This document shows, piece by piece, positions 24,401 through 36,156 of a stretch of 64,000 nucleotides of DNA; position 1 is the first letter of the stretch, and every line of letters starts with the position of its first letter. The notes beneath the pieces were generated by a model. That model worked only from the letters and a program-made list of their open reading frames with translations. It had not been told where the DNA came from and did not search any database. Position numbers and translations under genes: made by a program. The DNA comes from Triatoma infestans. Lineage: Eukaryota; Arthropoda; Insecta; Hemiptera; Reduviidae. The DNA lies in contig JAAEAF010002777.1 in the NCBI GenBank assembly GCA_011037195.1, positions 1-64,000 on the forward strand. Reading direction: 5' to 3'.

Positions 24401-26480
24401 GTTACGTCAACTTCGAGTCTGTGAGTTCATATGAAGCCATGAGAAAAATGTAAAATAAAGTAACATACAGAACATAAAAATATATAGATATGTAATTAAT
24501 CGGAAGAGTAACGTAGCATGTGACTAGAGAAAGGTTGTAGGTGGCAGAGAGCTGTAGCGCAGTGCCCGCCATCACAGGGACACGACAACTCAAAGTACCG
24601 AAGCCCGTTTCAATAACATTCAAAATCAAATTAATCAAACAAATCCAGAGGCCGCGCATGCGTACAGTGTTGAATCCAGAATTCACTTGGCAACAAATGA
24701 GAAGCTGCTTGTTCGTAAAAACTTTTTGTTAAATTTTAGGTTTGGTCATTAAATCAAAACATTTTGTCAATTTGGCAAAAGAAAGGATAGGTTATTTTAT
24801 GAAAATATGATCAATATACATAATCGATAAAAAAATAAATGAAACAAAAAATATTACAAGAAAAAGACCAAAATTAAATGGCTAAAATAAATATACAATA
24901 ATATATTCGATTACAATAATAGTTAAAAAAAAAAAAATTCAAAAATATATGGCATTTAAAGCATAATCAATTTTACTAATATAAATATAAAATGTTTAAT
25001 AGAAATTATCATGCTTTTGGCATTCGTTTAGACTAGTCGGAAGGAGGGAAATTTATCGATATTTCTGGATTACCTTTTTTTTTTTTTACAACCTGATTTA
25101 GAATTTAAAAAAAAATGCTTAAAATGTTTTCAATTTAACATTTTATTTTCATTTAAACATAAATTAGTGTTAGCAATGATAATGTGAATGCCAGAGCATA
25201 GTACATAAAATAAATCATAATGTATATATATAAATAAAAAAGCTTAAAAATCATATTCAGAATTATTTTATTTTCTTAATTTATAATGAAAATAGAAATA
25301 ATATTTTTTCATAACATCCTCAATTCTTAACAAATTCATTTTTATTCAATATAGCTAACAGTACTGCTAATTCATTTTTTTTAATTTAGCCCATGATATA
25401 GTGGCGAATTTTATACAAAAAAAACCATTCCAAATAAAAATAACCGTAACTTATTATTCTCATGTATTAATTATAACTAATTCTATTTTTATAAATCCTG
25501 TTCTTTTATCTTTTTTATTTCTTTTTGACTATAAATATCTTAATTTATTATCTACAGAGATTTAGTTTTTTCTTTTCTTTTTCCTTTCTTAAATAACAGG
25601 GAAGAAGGATATCACAGAATTAAATATTGTTATTTCTTTTAAAGATATTTATGATTTCATTTCTTTCCTTTTTTTCATTTATAGTTATATGCACTAATTT
25701 TAAAAATAAACTAACTCTATATACTTAATTGTAACAATCAACTGGAGAATTATGAAAGTATAAGTAATAATATTTTGACTCTATTATTTACAGCTTTTTT
25801 TAATATATGGTGGCTTCTTATATTTTCATGCAGTAGGTTTTTCTTTTGGTATTAATGCTTAATTTTTTCCAAATAAATACTTTCCTTGAATAAAGAATAT
25901 CTTAAGGGTGAAACTTTCACCTAACTTTTTCTCACTGTAATTCATCAAGAAATTTTCAATATTTTCCCAGCTGAATTCGTCAAATCATGCATGACGGGGA
26001 AGGGGAGTCACTACTGAAAATTTAACTAATGGTGTAAGTAACTTCACTTCCAGTGAAGTTTTAAATTGGAAAAAATTTCATCATGATAAGGGCTTTGCTG
26101 ATTATATGCCAACATAATGACAAAAAATTGAATTTTTTTATGATTTTTTTCTTTGGCAGTAAGAAAAAGTAATTATAAAAATTCTATTTACTTCACATCA
26201 CAAATTTGGCAAGATATAAATAAATTTTTTTATTATATAAATATAATGGTATTGTAATAATAATTTTTTTTAAAAATAAAGATAAGGTTAAATAAAAATA
26301 AACAATATCACATTAACATTAATTGAGAAAAGTGTAACAGAATAGAACAAAATAAAATAAATTATCAACCAAAAGCCGATATTGCTGTTCTATTTCCTTG
26401 TAATTATTTAAAAGGCTACCGATTAATGCATTTTCTGCAGTTACATACACACATGGAACAAATATTTCACAAAAAGCATT
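21480..26480. other. AT-rich stretch, no gene supported
   Basis: A GC-richer patch at 24530-24690 contains the palindrome GCGCATGCG. Open frames at 21806-22105 (both strands) and 24259-24453 (plus) match nothing I know. A patch at 22875-22935 may be a decayed SINE-1 head. Everything else is AT-rich. Confidence 0.35.
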
Positions 26481-26489
26481 TTCCAAGTA

Positions 26490-26725
26490 AGCTAAGATCT
26501 GCCTGGGCTCCGCATACTGATAAGATTTCCTCAAGGGGCATAGTACACTTGGGCGGAGGGAGGCACCTGGTGAAGCTGAGCCTCGAAACAGATAGCGCCC
26601 GCAGATTTTGTGGGGAGATGCAGCGAGACTACTTAATAACGTCCGCGATGCTAGCATCCAAAGAAGATTTGGAAGCCTGGGTGTTGGAGGAAGATATACC
26701 TAACTTTAGGAATCCTGGGAGGAAT
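26490..26725 (+). pseudogene. Possible LINE C-terminal zinc-finger fragment
   Basis: A GC-richer island in AT-rich DNA. The plus-strand frame reads KLSLETDSARRFCGEMQ, which resembles the CRFCGEMEETSE zinc-finger segment of LINE A, with the first Cys replaced by Arg. The rest of the frame is not recognisable. I infer an old fragment of an RNase H-type LINE; the evidence is a short match only. Confidence 0.4.
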
Positions 26726-26749
26726 TTAAGATATTCCAGCCATTAAAAC

Positions 26750-29700
26750 ATGACACAATGGCTTCCCTACCAACAATACAACATATTGTGCCGAAAGAGT
26801 TGTGATTCACCTGTATATCTCTTTTACTTAAAATTCGCTAACATCATTGAATAATGGTACTGACTATAGACACCATCTATAGTCGTACACGAGAGAACTT
26901 CAAGGTGTCGGAAGTTCTGTATTTTTAGCCATATTCGGCAATATCGGCTCATAAATTAATATGACAAAATTTGCAATTACTCCAGAAAATTTTATCGCAG
27001 CATTAAAAAAAAAAAAATAAACTAAAATAGATCTAAATTAATGCATAAAACTGATAATATAATTTAAAAAAATTTCATGACCATTTCTATACTGCACAAT
27101 CGATTTATACGATATATTTGATAGTATATATTTTATTAAAAGCACAATGCAACACAATAGGTTAAAAATTTTAGCATAAAATACCCAACCAAACTCCTAA
27201 GGCTAATTTTCTTATTAATAAGTCTTTTTTTTAAAAAAAATGGCCAAGAGATTATAAATAAAGGTTTCACTCAGTTGGCACATATTTGGAAGATTATTAA
27301 AAAAAAATTAACTGGTTTCATTATAGAAATAGTTTAATGTTAAAATTATAGGAATTGTTTAGGAAACTTTTAATTTTCATTATCGATGGGATTTATTTCT
27401 ATAATATTAATAATAAATAAAGCAAGGCAGCAGAAATTATTACTTAATTTATGGCAGTTATTAAAAACAAATTTTTAAAAATCAACTTTCTCTTCAATTA
27501 TAATTTTTTCACAAAAACTGCTGTTCGAAAAATGCTTATTACACAAAAAACTATGGACTATGCATCCATTGCAAACATGCAGTTAAATTTTTAATCTATT
27601 GGTTAAAAACAACAAATTAGTTTACCCAAACATTTTTTTTGAGCAACTTATGACAATTTCATAAAAGGTTATATTTTTTTACAAAAATGTTTTTTGTAAC
27701 ACTGTTATTGTGCCATGAAAAGTATTTCTATAAAAACTGTTTCAATTAAAAATAAAATATAAATAAGAATAAAACCTTTGTCCAGGATACTTTTAGGTTA
27801 GAAAAACCTTAGGAATTAATCAGATGTATCTATTAGTTGGCTTATCAGTCAGATAATAGATACATCTGATCATTTCTAACGGCTAACAATTGCTACAATT
27901 TGATATACTTAGGAATTAATAAATCTCCTTGTGAATAAATGTTTACATTGTTGAAAAATTTCTTGTATTAGAACACATATTAAGCATTCCAGACGATAAA
28001 AAAAATGAGGATATACATTTAAGAAAATTGGTTTCAATGGCAATAACTTCAACGCATCAGCATTTCTTTACAGGCAGTGGCATTCCAATTTTTCAAGTGC
28101 AACACCCAACATGCCAACATATTCTTATAACAACACCCAAGCTCTCAAGAAATTGTTAAATGCATAATGCCTTCAGTATTAGCATAGCGATTCATTCTCA
28201 AATTATTGCTCACCATATTTTCATTGTGGAAAAAAGATAATTCTAATAATGGAATAAAAAAATTAAACAAATCAACTTAAGTATTAAGTTGCTCTCAAAG
28301 TATTAATTCCTCTACTAAGGAAATGTCATTTTTTTTGCCAGCTTATTAGTTTAGTTGTTTTCATAAATTTCGAAGCTCTTAGTAATGAAACTTTAACTTC
28401 TTAGTAATAAACTTTAAAATGAATATGTATGTTACAAAACTGGTATAAATACCAATAATATTGCAAATTATACAGAAATATTGTACGATTATACAGAAAT
28501 ATAAGTTCTACTTTTTCAAGTGTAAAACATCCAGCAATTGTACAGAATATAATCCAATTAATCATCCAGAGAAATTAATCAAATATTTCGAAAAAATATC
28601 GTTTCACAAAGTTTTATATATAAAAAAAAACTTATCCATCACTTAAAAAAAAAAGTTGAACATCTTCATCTTTCAAGTAAGAAAAATGTTTTTTAGATCA
28701 CAACCAAGGCCATCCATCCGTTTTCTATAGAGCAGGTAATGTTTACATTTACTAAATATGTACACTTATTGCTAATTACATTATTTGATAATATCATCAT
28801 TCTCTTTTGTCCCATATATTGATTATATTAAATGGTAATTCAGTTTATTTTCATTTAAGATTCTACTAAAAAAGTTATTAATTTTATGTAGGAGAAATCG
28901 AAGTATACATTCGTAGAAATCGTAGGTATTTATAAGAAATTTGTTTTTAAAATAGGAATTACTGAAAAAAAAAAATACAACCTTATTTTTGATAATACAA
29001 AGTATACATAAAATTTCCCTGTTATTTCTTTAATTTTAATTTATTAATCCAGTCTACAATTTCATAAGCTTATCAAATTATGAGTCATAACTATCACAAA
29101 TTGTCTAGGAAAAATATCATGGAAGCTAAGTAAATATGTGGTTTATATTTGATAATTTGTACGATATTATTACGTGGATGACAAAATCTTTTAGAAAATG
29201 TAATTTTTTATTGTTCAAAATTTGCAAAAAAGACCTGGGTAAAAACTTATTACTAAGTTATTTTATAATAATCAGTTCTAGTTTGTAACAGTTTTATAAA
29301 AAATGTTCTAGTTGTAGATGGAAAATAAATTGTCCCTAATAACTGGATGTTACGAAATATGTATATTTAACTAGCTGAAGAAAAGTTGAGGATAAATAGT
29401 TTTAAGCATTAAATAAATATTATTTGACTGTGTTAATATGAGCAAACTATCATTGAAACTTTGGATGGATTTCTAAATCTATGAATCTTAGAGGAAAAAA
29501 CAAATTAAATATATTTAAGATAAAAAATAAATCAAAACAAATTTTTTGCTGATAAATCGAATTGGTGGCCCTTTCATTTATTGGTTTTTTATCTTACGTT
29601 CATATTGAAGATATCAAACAAAATCAACGTTATATACATGATCGATAGTCTTCAATTAATTTAAAATCCTCTGATTAAATGATCAGATAATGCAATCAAT

Positions 29701-30030
29701 TTTAGTAAATTACAAAAACCCTGCTTTTATAATGATAATATTAATTTATTATCTTTAATATTATTTTACCACATATTAATAGAATTAACATTTATTTATT
29801 TATATTACCACCATATTTTCTTGGAATTCTTTTTTAGAAAAACTCAAGTTTTTTTTTTTTTATATATAATATTTTCTAATATTATAACTTTCAATAATAA
29901 TTGATAAAAAGGGATAATAATTTTTGTATATAAATAAGGATAATTATAAAGGCTGTTGTCCGCATAGTTTTCTAATAGCTCTTTTACTTACACGTCTCAT
30001 TTCATGAAATTGAAGTCCTTGATCAGCCTT
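26750..30030. other. AT-rich region downstream of Mvb12, no other gene seen
   Basis: This contains the perfect hairpin at 27819-27870. The end next to 30034 should hold the Mvb12 3' untranslated region; several AATAAA-like signals on the minus strand are too common in this composition to choose one. Confidence 0.4.
27808..27920. repeat. Perfect 17-bp hairpin between 13-bp direct repeats
   Basis: ATCAGATGTATCTATTA (27819-27835) and its exact reverse complement (27854-27870) enclose an 18-nt loop. The direct repeat CTTAGGAATTAAT lies at 27808-27820 and 27908-27920, exactly 100 bp apart; the first copy overlaps the hairpin base by two bases. This could be a small hairpin element with target duplication or a local duplication. 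Confidence 0.7.
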
Positions 30031-30033
30031 ACG

Positions 30034-30072
30034 CTATGTTGACTGCCTTTCCAATCGAAAATCATAATAATA
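30034..30072 (-). CDS. Mvb12: Mvb12 exon 8, last coding exon
   Basis: 39 nt including the TAG stop. The acceptor is GGTTTTCAG|TAT. It encodes YYYDFRLERQST, the second UMA block (Y-x-Y-x-F-x-x-E-R type). The intron before it is about 1.1 kb and contains a foldback element. Confidence 0.88.
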   Translation of the reverse strand, partial: YYYDFRLERQST

Positions 30073-32581
30073 CTGAAAACCACATTAAAAAATTATTAAA
30101 TTACATTTAATTACCATAGAATTGATAAGTTAAGAATAAACCAAAAGATATTACTAGTCTAACATGAGAACCTTTCTTCCATAAAGGTTCTTAGTGAATA
30201 CTTCGAACGCGTCAACCTATTAAAAATGCTGAAATGTCTAGGAAAAACTCAAAGTACTGATTTATACAATTAGGAAATCGCAGCAACTTCAGTGGCCGCT
30301 GAGTAGGTAACGGAACATCGGAAGGAATATAGTCTACATGATGGACGCTTAGCTTAACGGAAGAAGTTAGTTGATAAAACGATATTCTGTCTTTATGCTT
30401 TATTAAGGATTCCCTCATTATTTAGGCGTGTGACAGGGTATGAGAAAATTGCTCTGTCAAAAAAAAAAAAACTCAAACGGTATCTGTCATATGCAGTTGC
30501 ATTATGCGTAAAGTATGTTTTCACACCCCCACTCCCCCAATTGAATGTTCATTCCTTCTTATTATGAGATTATGAGTAAAAGTTCGTTCGGTTTTTAATC
30601 AAAGAAAAACGTTCGCTTTTTTCCCAAGGGGCTCTCAAAAAACGTATTCTATGTTAAAACTCTGAGCATATATGACCCAATCCCAACCTTACATAAAATC
30701 CCTTTGGATCTCTATCGGGAGTGGTATAAATGCAGCGGTACGTTGCTGTATTAGCGAGCTGAAGATTAAGGAATTTTTCATGATGTAGGCTTCGAGCAAC
30801 CAAGAATGGTCCTTTGCAATTTTCTGGTTTGACGTATTATGAAGTCTTTATTTTTTTTGAAAGAAACTAATTTTTTTCATGTAAAACATTTAAGTCTTCG
30901 GGTTGAGGCCGCATCAGTGGTTGGTTATAAACCGAAGTTTCGCCCATATTACAATACACTTCCACAGTGTTGGTTCAGCTTTAGAGGCGACACTACTCTA
31001 AAAAGCCTATTGTAATGTGGGCGGTGAAACGGCCGTTTAAAACCAACCATTAATGTGGTCTCAACCCGAAGACCACTCGAGTCATGCTTTACATGATAAT
31101 TGCCGTGGAAGCTTGAAAGATAAAATTTTTTTCAGAAATAATATCAAAAAACTTACCTCTTTGTCTATTTCTTCTTTCGTTTTACCTTTCAAATGTGAAA
31201 TCTGCAACTTGAATAAAATAAAAATTATCATTAAACTATTTGTTTTAGTGTTTGAGGTTAATTTTCATGTTATGTTTTCACAAAACACACATTTCTTAAC
31301 AAATGTTTTCCATTATTCTTCGCAATGTTTAATTGTATATACTGTTCAGCTATTCTCACAAGCTCATTTCCTGTGAATATCGTTACAATTTATTTTTAAA
31401 TACGAGACATTCGCGAACTGGGCCCCCTGATTCCAGTGCGGAAAATGGAGAATTAGTAGTCTTTATAATGAGCGTTCTAGCCAAGCAATGAACTGCAGTC
31501 TGCCCTAACATTGACTAGTTGATGTGGGTAAGGTCACAAAATATACATAGATCAAATTTACATACATCTCTGAAGCTCTTCCTTAGCAATTATATTTCTA
31601 ATTTTGTGTCTTTTTTTCCTTTATTTTCTTTAGAGACTACATTCTCTTTGATACAAGGACTTGAAAAAGAGTGTATTAACTCTGTAACTGCACATTTGTA
31701 GGACGACTGTTTGAAATATACAAGCACAACTAGGTTGGATGGACATCTTCTATTAAATCTAGTTTTCCTAATCTTTTTTAAAACTCCCACAGGAGGAAGT
31801 ATAGTACACACTAGTTCCTATTATTAATAATACTACTACTTCCTGTGGATATTCCATCCTAATAACACGATAAACTGACACAGATCCTACAATGATAATA
31901 CAAATCCTTACAGCACGCATAGAGCTAGCAGAGGTCTACAATTACTTGGGAGCTTAGCGTAACCCCTAAGCAAACTCTAATTCGTCGCCTTGAACACTCA
32001 CTCATTTTTTCACATGTAAACTTTGCAGACGATTACATTATTTATACAGATATGTCATTCAAGTGATGCTTTCTAAGCATCTAAAATAAAATAAAAAACT
32101 CACCAATGGTTGCTTGTCGCATAGCAACTGAAGTGATGGATGCAGCACAAATGGGATTCCTTCTAAACCTAAAAAAATGTAAAAGAACATTAAACAAAAA
32201 ATAACTCCTAAAGTGCACACAAATATAAAAAAGTTACAAATGAGAAAACAAACTGACCATGATATTGAGAAAGGGTACCATAATTGCTAGGAGGAGCAGG
32301 TTGCGGTGGCCTTGGAGGTGGATTCGGTCGTGACGGTGGTAGTATATTACTATGCGGCGATGGAACTGGTGGCGCAGGCCGTTGAGGTACTAAAAGATTT
32401 ACATATTCATCACTAGGAGAAGCGGTTATCTTGTCATTCTTCAAGTCTTTATTCACTACTGATGGATACAATCCGTTTGGCCTTTGTGATGTGCTTCCTG
32501 GTAATGGTGCTCCGCTAGGATTTAGACTAAATGGATAAAATGGATCATTTATTTTACGAATTACATATTTTTATATGTTAA

Positions 32582-32615
<34 letters not shown>

Positions 32616-35600
32616 ATATTGTTTTGTAATTATTAATTAAATAATGGAAAAACAATGCTTACTTATAACCTAAAACTGGTAAAGGTGATGTACTTTGTGA
32701 GGGCTTAAGATGTATTTTTTTTATACAAACAGCTAGTCCATTTATAGGTCTGAAAATAGAAAGTATTGATTTTCATTTTAAAAAAATTGAATATTGATAG
32801 AGAAGGAATGGCCAACCATTTCTTCACGGTATCTTGACCTTAGCCTTACAACACCAACTACACTTAAATAGACAACCTCAACATTCACACATTTATAGGG
32901 TCTACAAAAGTAGTTGTTTGGTGCAACTAGTTTACTCACTTCCGTCTGAATACATTCCTTTGGCATATCCATTAATAACTACAAAGTGTTTTATTTTTCA
33001 TAGAGGTTACGTAATGTAATAGAGGCACTGCAAAAGTTCTGATACGAAAATCTGATTTGGTGAAATAAAAACTCTGATTTCGACTGGATTGAGTAGGTTT
33101 TGGGTGATTCAGAATGTTTCATCTAAATCCCTATTAGTTCGAAACCTCCTGGTGCTCTGTTTCCTTTACTTAGGAGTATGACATCGGTTACAGCTGCCAG
33201 TTAGATGTTAAGAGAGAGTGGCTGTAACGCCTTATCCACTGCCATCTAAAAGAACTAGTGTGGTTCCTTAAGTGTCAGATCTTGCACATAAAAAGTAGTT
33301 GCCTACTGGATTTATTCAATCTATGATGTAATTTCCTTCGTTTTCAATAACCTTTTTCGCAACCACGTAATAATGTGATAATTATTAAATCAAAAGTGCT
33401 AATCAAGAGAACTAGATAATCCTTCCCAAAAAACTTAATACAATCCAAATAATGTATTTCGATTTTGTTTCTCTAGCAGTGTCGGCAAGCATTTTGTTTT
33501 CTTCGCTTAGAAAGTATGGAGTCCAAACATCAAGCTTGGAAAGATATTCCAACCTTTTTATGTGTAGAAATGATGTTGATATGTAAGATTAGCCTTCTAG
33601 CGATCCCCTAAGATATTGTTACAGGATTTTCGGTGAACAAATCTTGAACAGAATCAAATCATCAATCTCGTTAGGATGACCAGACTCGGTTAGTTTTCCA
33701 AGTAGAAATTCCCTCACCTAAATTTTGCAAACCACCGTTTCACTATAATTTTCTGAAGGAGAATCACCCCCGAACATTTCACATATTTCTTAAATGTAGT
33801 CGATTCCTCCGAAACTCATCCGGCATAACATGCCTAAAACGCACGTTTTTAGATCACATAATTTTAAATCGCTCGATCAACTGAATTAGTTTCAAAGTGC
33901 CCGCTATGATATCATGTTTTTGTTTAAATGAAACGATTAACTGTGTTTACATTATTGGTAATAGTTAAGGGTTTAAAGTCTTATTAAAACCACGTATCAG
34001 GACCTTTGCAATGACCCTATACACAATACCTTCAGAAACTTAATACAACTTAACGACATGATTTAAGCCGTCTGCCATGATAAAGTAGAAAAATAAAATC
34101 GCGCAAACTCAAAACTGAAACCATTACGGACACCGCACACTTCTTCAATGGTTAACATTTTTCTGTTGAAATATTACTACTTTGGCCAGGCATATCTAGT
34201 ATTGTTTTTTATCTTACCAGGAAAAAACATTAAAGAAACGATAACCTCAAAAAAAATCAGGAAATTTCCTAATTTCTGACCTTTCCAATATGGGATATCT
34301 TAATGTAAATCTTTATTATTTCAGACCTGCCTGGCTGATCACAAATTTAATGGTAGTAAGCATCCATTTTCAACTATTTTGTGGTGGTGGGATTAATCTA
34401 TGAAAATGATTATTTGCAATTTTCCAATGATTTAACATAAAAAATATATCTGGAAATCCAGAGACACTTTTATTTAGAGGAGTAGACTAGAGGGTTTTCG
34501 AACCCAGCACTTTCTTGACCATCTTGATTCATATATGCAGCGCCTGAAGAATTAGTAGAATGAATGTAACTAATTAGGTTTAACGTATTCACAATACACT
34601 TATCAGACCACAAACTTCTAGTTAAACTCCATACACTTACAGATTATCACATTTAATGAAGAACGCTGACACGAAAGGCAGCCACCATAGCTCCTCCAAG
34701 TTGCAAGGATTTAGTTTTCTAGCTCTCTCTATGCACACCAATCTATTTTAGTTTGCTAGTCTCCCGGTGTGATTGTTAATACATATGAGATCCTGGTTAT
34801 TATTATTTGCCATGTTAGATGTTAAGAGAGAGTGGCTGTAACGCCTTATCCACTGCCATCTAAAAGAACTAGTGTGGTTCCTTAAGTGTCAGATCTTGCA
34901 CATAAAAAGTAGTTGTCTATAAAATATAGAATTTGTTAAAGGGTTACGGTTTGAAGTTTGCTTGCAGGTACGCTAAACCCAAAGGTGGAATCAATTTCCC
35001 TAATTGTATAATCAAAATATAATAAAATTTATTTTTTTTAACGCAATCTTACCCTACTAGTTCGAAACCTTCTGGTGCTCTGTTTCCTTTACTTAGGAGT
35101 ATGACATCGGTTACAGCTGAAGAAGCAAGATTTCGTCGTGTTAGTCGATAACAAATTTGACGTTTCTTCCATGCTTTAGCATCTAGAAATTATATGTTTA
35201 TTGAAAAATTGTTAACATCTATGGGAATCAAGAAAATTTATAAGAGATTGAAACTTTCCCCTGAAACTCTCCAAAGAAAGTTAAATTTAAATTTAAGAAT
35301 AAAGAGGTTTTTCGATTGGAAATGAAAGAAAAGAAACCAGAAATGAAACTAAAGCAGTATTTATTTCGGCTCTTAATTTTTCTATGACCTACAATAAATG
35401 ACTATACTTTTAGAAAAATAATAATTAAAAAATGATAAATAAACATATCTTTTTCTTCACCTGTATCGATAGTTCTAGATATGAGAACGTAACCATCTGG
35501 TGGTTGATCCTTTTCACCAATTACGCCTATACTTTCAACTATATAATCTCCAATACCTTCCGATTTGGATAAACATAGATATCTAGATATTTTGCCACCA

Positions 35601-35827
35601 AAAAATGTACTTCCTTTCCATAAATCAGCATCTGAATCTTGGTCGTGTGTACGTGATACCTAGGAAATACCAAAATGTATGAGTCATTTCACATCTTAAT
35701 ACTGAAAGAAAATTTTTAGCTTACTTACAATAGTAAATCCTGACGGAATTTTTGTTAAATCTTCAATAATACATATGGCAGTAATTGGTTTATCATCAGG
35801 TAGCGATTTAAAAACTTGTTGCATCAT
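30034..35827 (-). CDS. Mvb12: Multivesicular body subunit 12 (ESCRT-I), 8 coding exons
   Basis: The 310-residue product is the Mvb12 subunit of ESCRT-I, which helps sort ubiquitinated membrane cargo into multivesicular bodies at endosomes. Residues about 12-150 form a MABP domain (ITAICIIEDL, VSRTHDQDSDADLW, DQPPDGYVL, AWKKRQICYRLTRRNLA, TDVILLSKG), which in the family binds acidic membranes. Residues about 172-262 are proline-rich (RPAPPVPSP, NPPPRPPQPAPP). The last 50 form the UMA domain (LEGIPFVLHPSLQ, then YYYDFRLERQ), which anchors the subunit in ESCRT-I. The exons are 35827-35729, 35659-35461, 35182-35053, 32749-32663, 32526-32258, 32168-32104, 31201-31157 and 30072-30034. All introns are GT/AG, and phases 0,1,2,2,1,0,0 join without a stop. 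The ATG at 35827 is the first after an in-frame TAA. Untranslated exons were not determined. Confidence 0.94.
30876..31097. mobile_element. Foldback MITE in the last Mvb12 intron
   Basis: Inverted arms of at least 65 bp. The left arm is GTCTTCGGGTTGAGGCC..., then GGTTGGTTATAAACCG and CCATATTACAATA; the right arm reads the same in reverse complement and ends CTCAACCCGAAGAC (31074). A weaker outer match, CATGTAAARCAT, extends it to about 30876-31097. The loop region is about 45 bp. No open frame. It lies about 60 bp downstream of exon 7 on the transcribed strand. Confidence 0.82.
31157..31201 (-). CDS. Mvb12: Mvb12 exon 7, 45-nt microexon
   Basis: The acceptor is AAGTTGCAG|ATT and the donor AAAGAG|GTAAGT. 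It encodes ISHLKGKTKEEIDKE, the linker helix of UMA. It is too short to be found by open-frame length; I placed it because it completes the domain in frame between exons 6 and 8. Confidence 0.87.
32104..32168 (-). CDS. Mvb12: Mvb12 exon 6, first half of the UMA domain
   Basis: 65 nt. The acceptor is ATTTTTTTAG|GT and the donor CCATTG|GTGAGT (phase 0). It encodes GLEGIPFVLHPSLQLLCDKQ, matching the first UMA block (D/E-G-(I/V)-P-F). The split Gly codon joins exon 5. Confidence 0.9.
32258..32526 (-). CDS. Mvb12: Mvb12 exon 5, proline-rich linker
   Basis: The acceptor is CCATTTAG|T and the donor CATG|GTCAGT (phase 1). It encodes LNPSGAPLPGS through SQYH, with the proline-rich stretches RPAPPVPSP and NPPPRPPQPAPP, likely SH3-type ligand sites. 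Reading past the donor gives only a short intronic tail. Confidence 0.92.
32580..32612. repeat. (ATT)n microsatellite in Mvb12 intron 5-side
   Basis: About ten tandem TTA units between exons 4 and 5. Confidence 0.85.
32663..32749 (-). CDS. Mvb12: Mvb12 exon 4
   Basis: The acceptor is TTTTCAG|A and the donor TATAA|GTAAGC (phase 2). It encodes PINGLAVCIKKIHLKPS, the last strand of the MABP domain, then STSPLPVLGY. It joins exon 3 through a split Gly codon. Confidence 0.9.
33129..33302. repeat. Scrambled duplication of Mvb12 exon 3 and intron 4
   Basis: 33129-33196 copies 35052-35118 (the 3' 66 nt of exon 3). It is followed at once by 33199-33301, which copies 34812-34914 of the same intron. 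In the original locus these two pieces are about 138 bp apart and in the opposite order. The copy lacks the splice donor (GGGTAAG is replaced by GGGATT), so it is not a usable exon. Identity is very high, so the event is recent. Confidence 0.85.
33303..34800. other. Mvb12 intron 4, AT-rich, nothing else seen
   Basis: Part of the 2.3-kb intron between exons 3 and 4. I see no further exon or recognisable element here. Confidence 0.5.
35053..35182 (-). CDS. Mvb12: Mvb12 exon 3
   Basis: The acceptor is ATTTCTAG|AT and the donor GTAGG|GTAAGA (phase 2). It encodes AKAWKKRQICYRLTRRNLA, then SAVTDVILLSKGNRAPEGFE, the end of the MABP core. Part of this exon (35053-35118) is copied at 33129-33196 inside the next intron. 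Confidence 0.92.
35461..35659 (-). CDS. Mvb12: Mvb12 exon 2
   Basis: The acceptor is TTTCCTAG|GTATCA and the donor ACAG|GTGAAG (phase 1). The exon encodes MABP core sequence, including VSRTHDQDSDADLWKG, RYLCLSKS, VIGEKDQPPDGYV and ISRTIDT. It is the longest MABP exon at 199 nt. Confidence 0.92.
35729..35827 (-). CDS. Mvb12: Mvb12 exon 1 (coding part)
   Basis: Encodes residues 1-33, starting with two Met codons and ending in PSGFTI at the donor ATT|GTAAGT (phase 0). It carries the first MABP strand, ITAICIIED. A transcript could begin further upstream with a non-coding exon. Confidence 0.88.
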
Positions 35828-36156
35828 TTCTATGCACTTAACTTCTATAAAACCAGAGAATACTCTCAAATAAAGAAAGGCACTTTCCTCTGACGTTTGG
35901 ATTTATTAACTAGTTATAACCTAGATATATTGCACTTCCAAAACGAATTACACAAGAGCCATAAAATATTAATTAAAAATATTTACATGATTACACCATT
36001 CTCAAAGTAGGAACTACTGTGATATTTGTATTCTTTGTTGACAAACAAAAACTACACAAAAGAATAGGCACAGCGCCATCTTCTTTGATAGTTGGAACTG
36101 TTTTCAGTTTCAATAAAATATTGAAATGAATAAAACAGATGTGACGAACAAGGAAA

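Noticed and set aside
30212..30418. Open frame considered as an Mvb12 exon
   Set aside because: Its residues (YIPSDVPLPTQRPLKLL) do not fit UMA, and exons 7 and 8 already join in frame to complete the domain.
33129..33196. Possible alternative exon of Mvb12
   Set aside because: It copies only the 3' part of exon 3 and lacks both a donor (GGGATT instead of GGGTAAG) and a proper acceptor.
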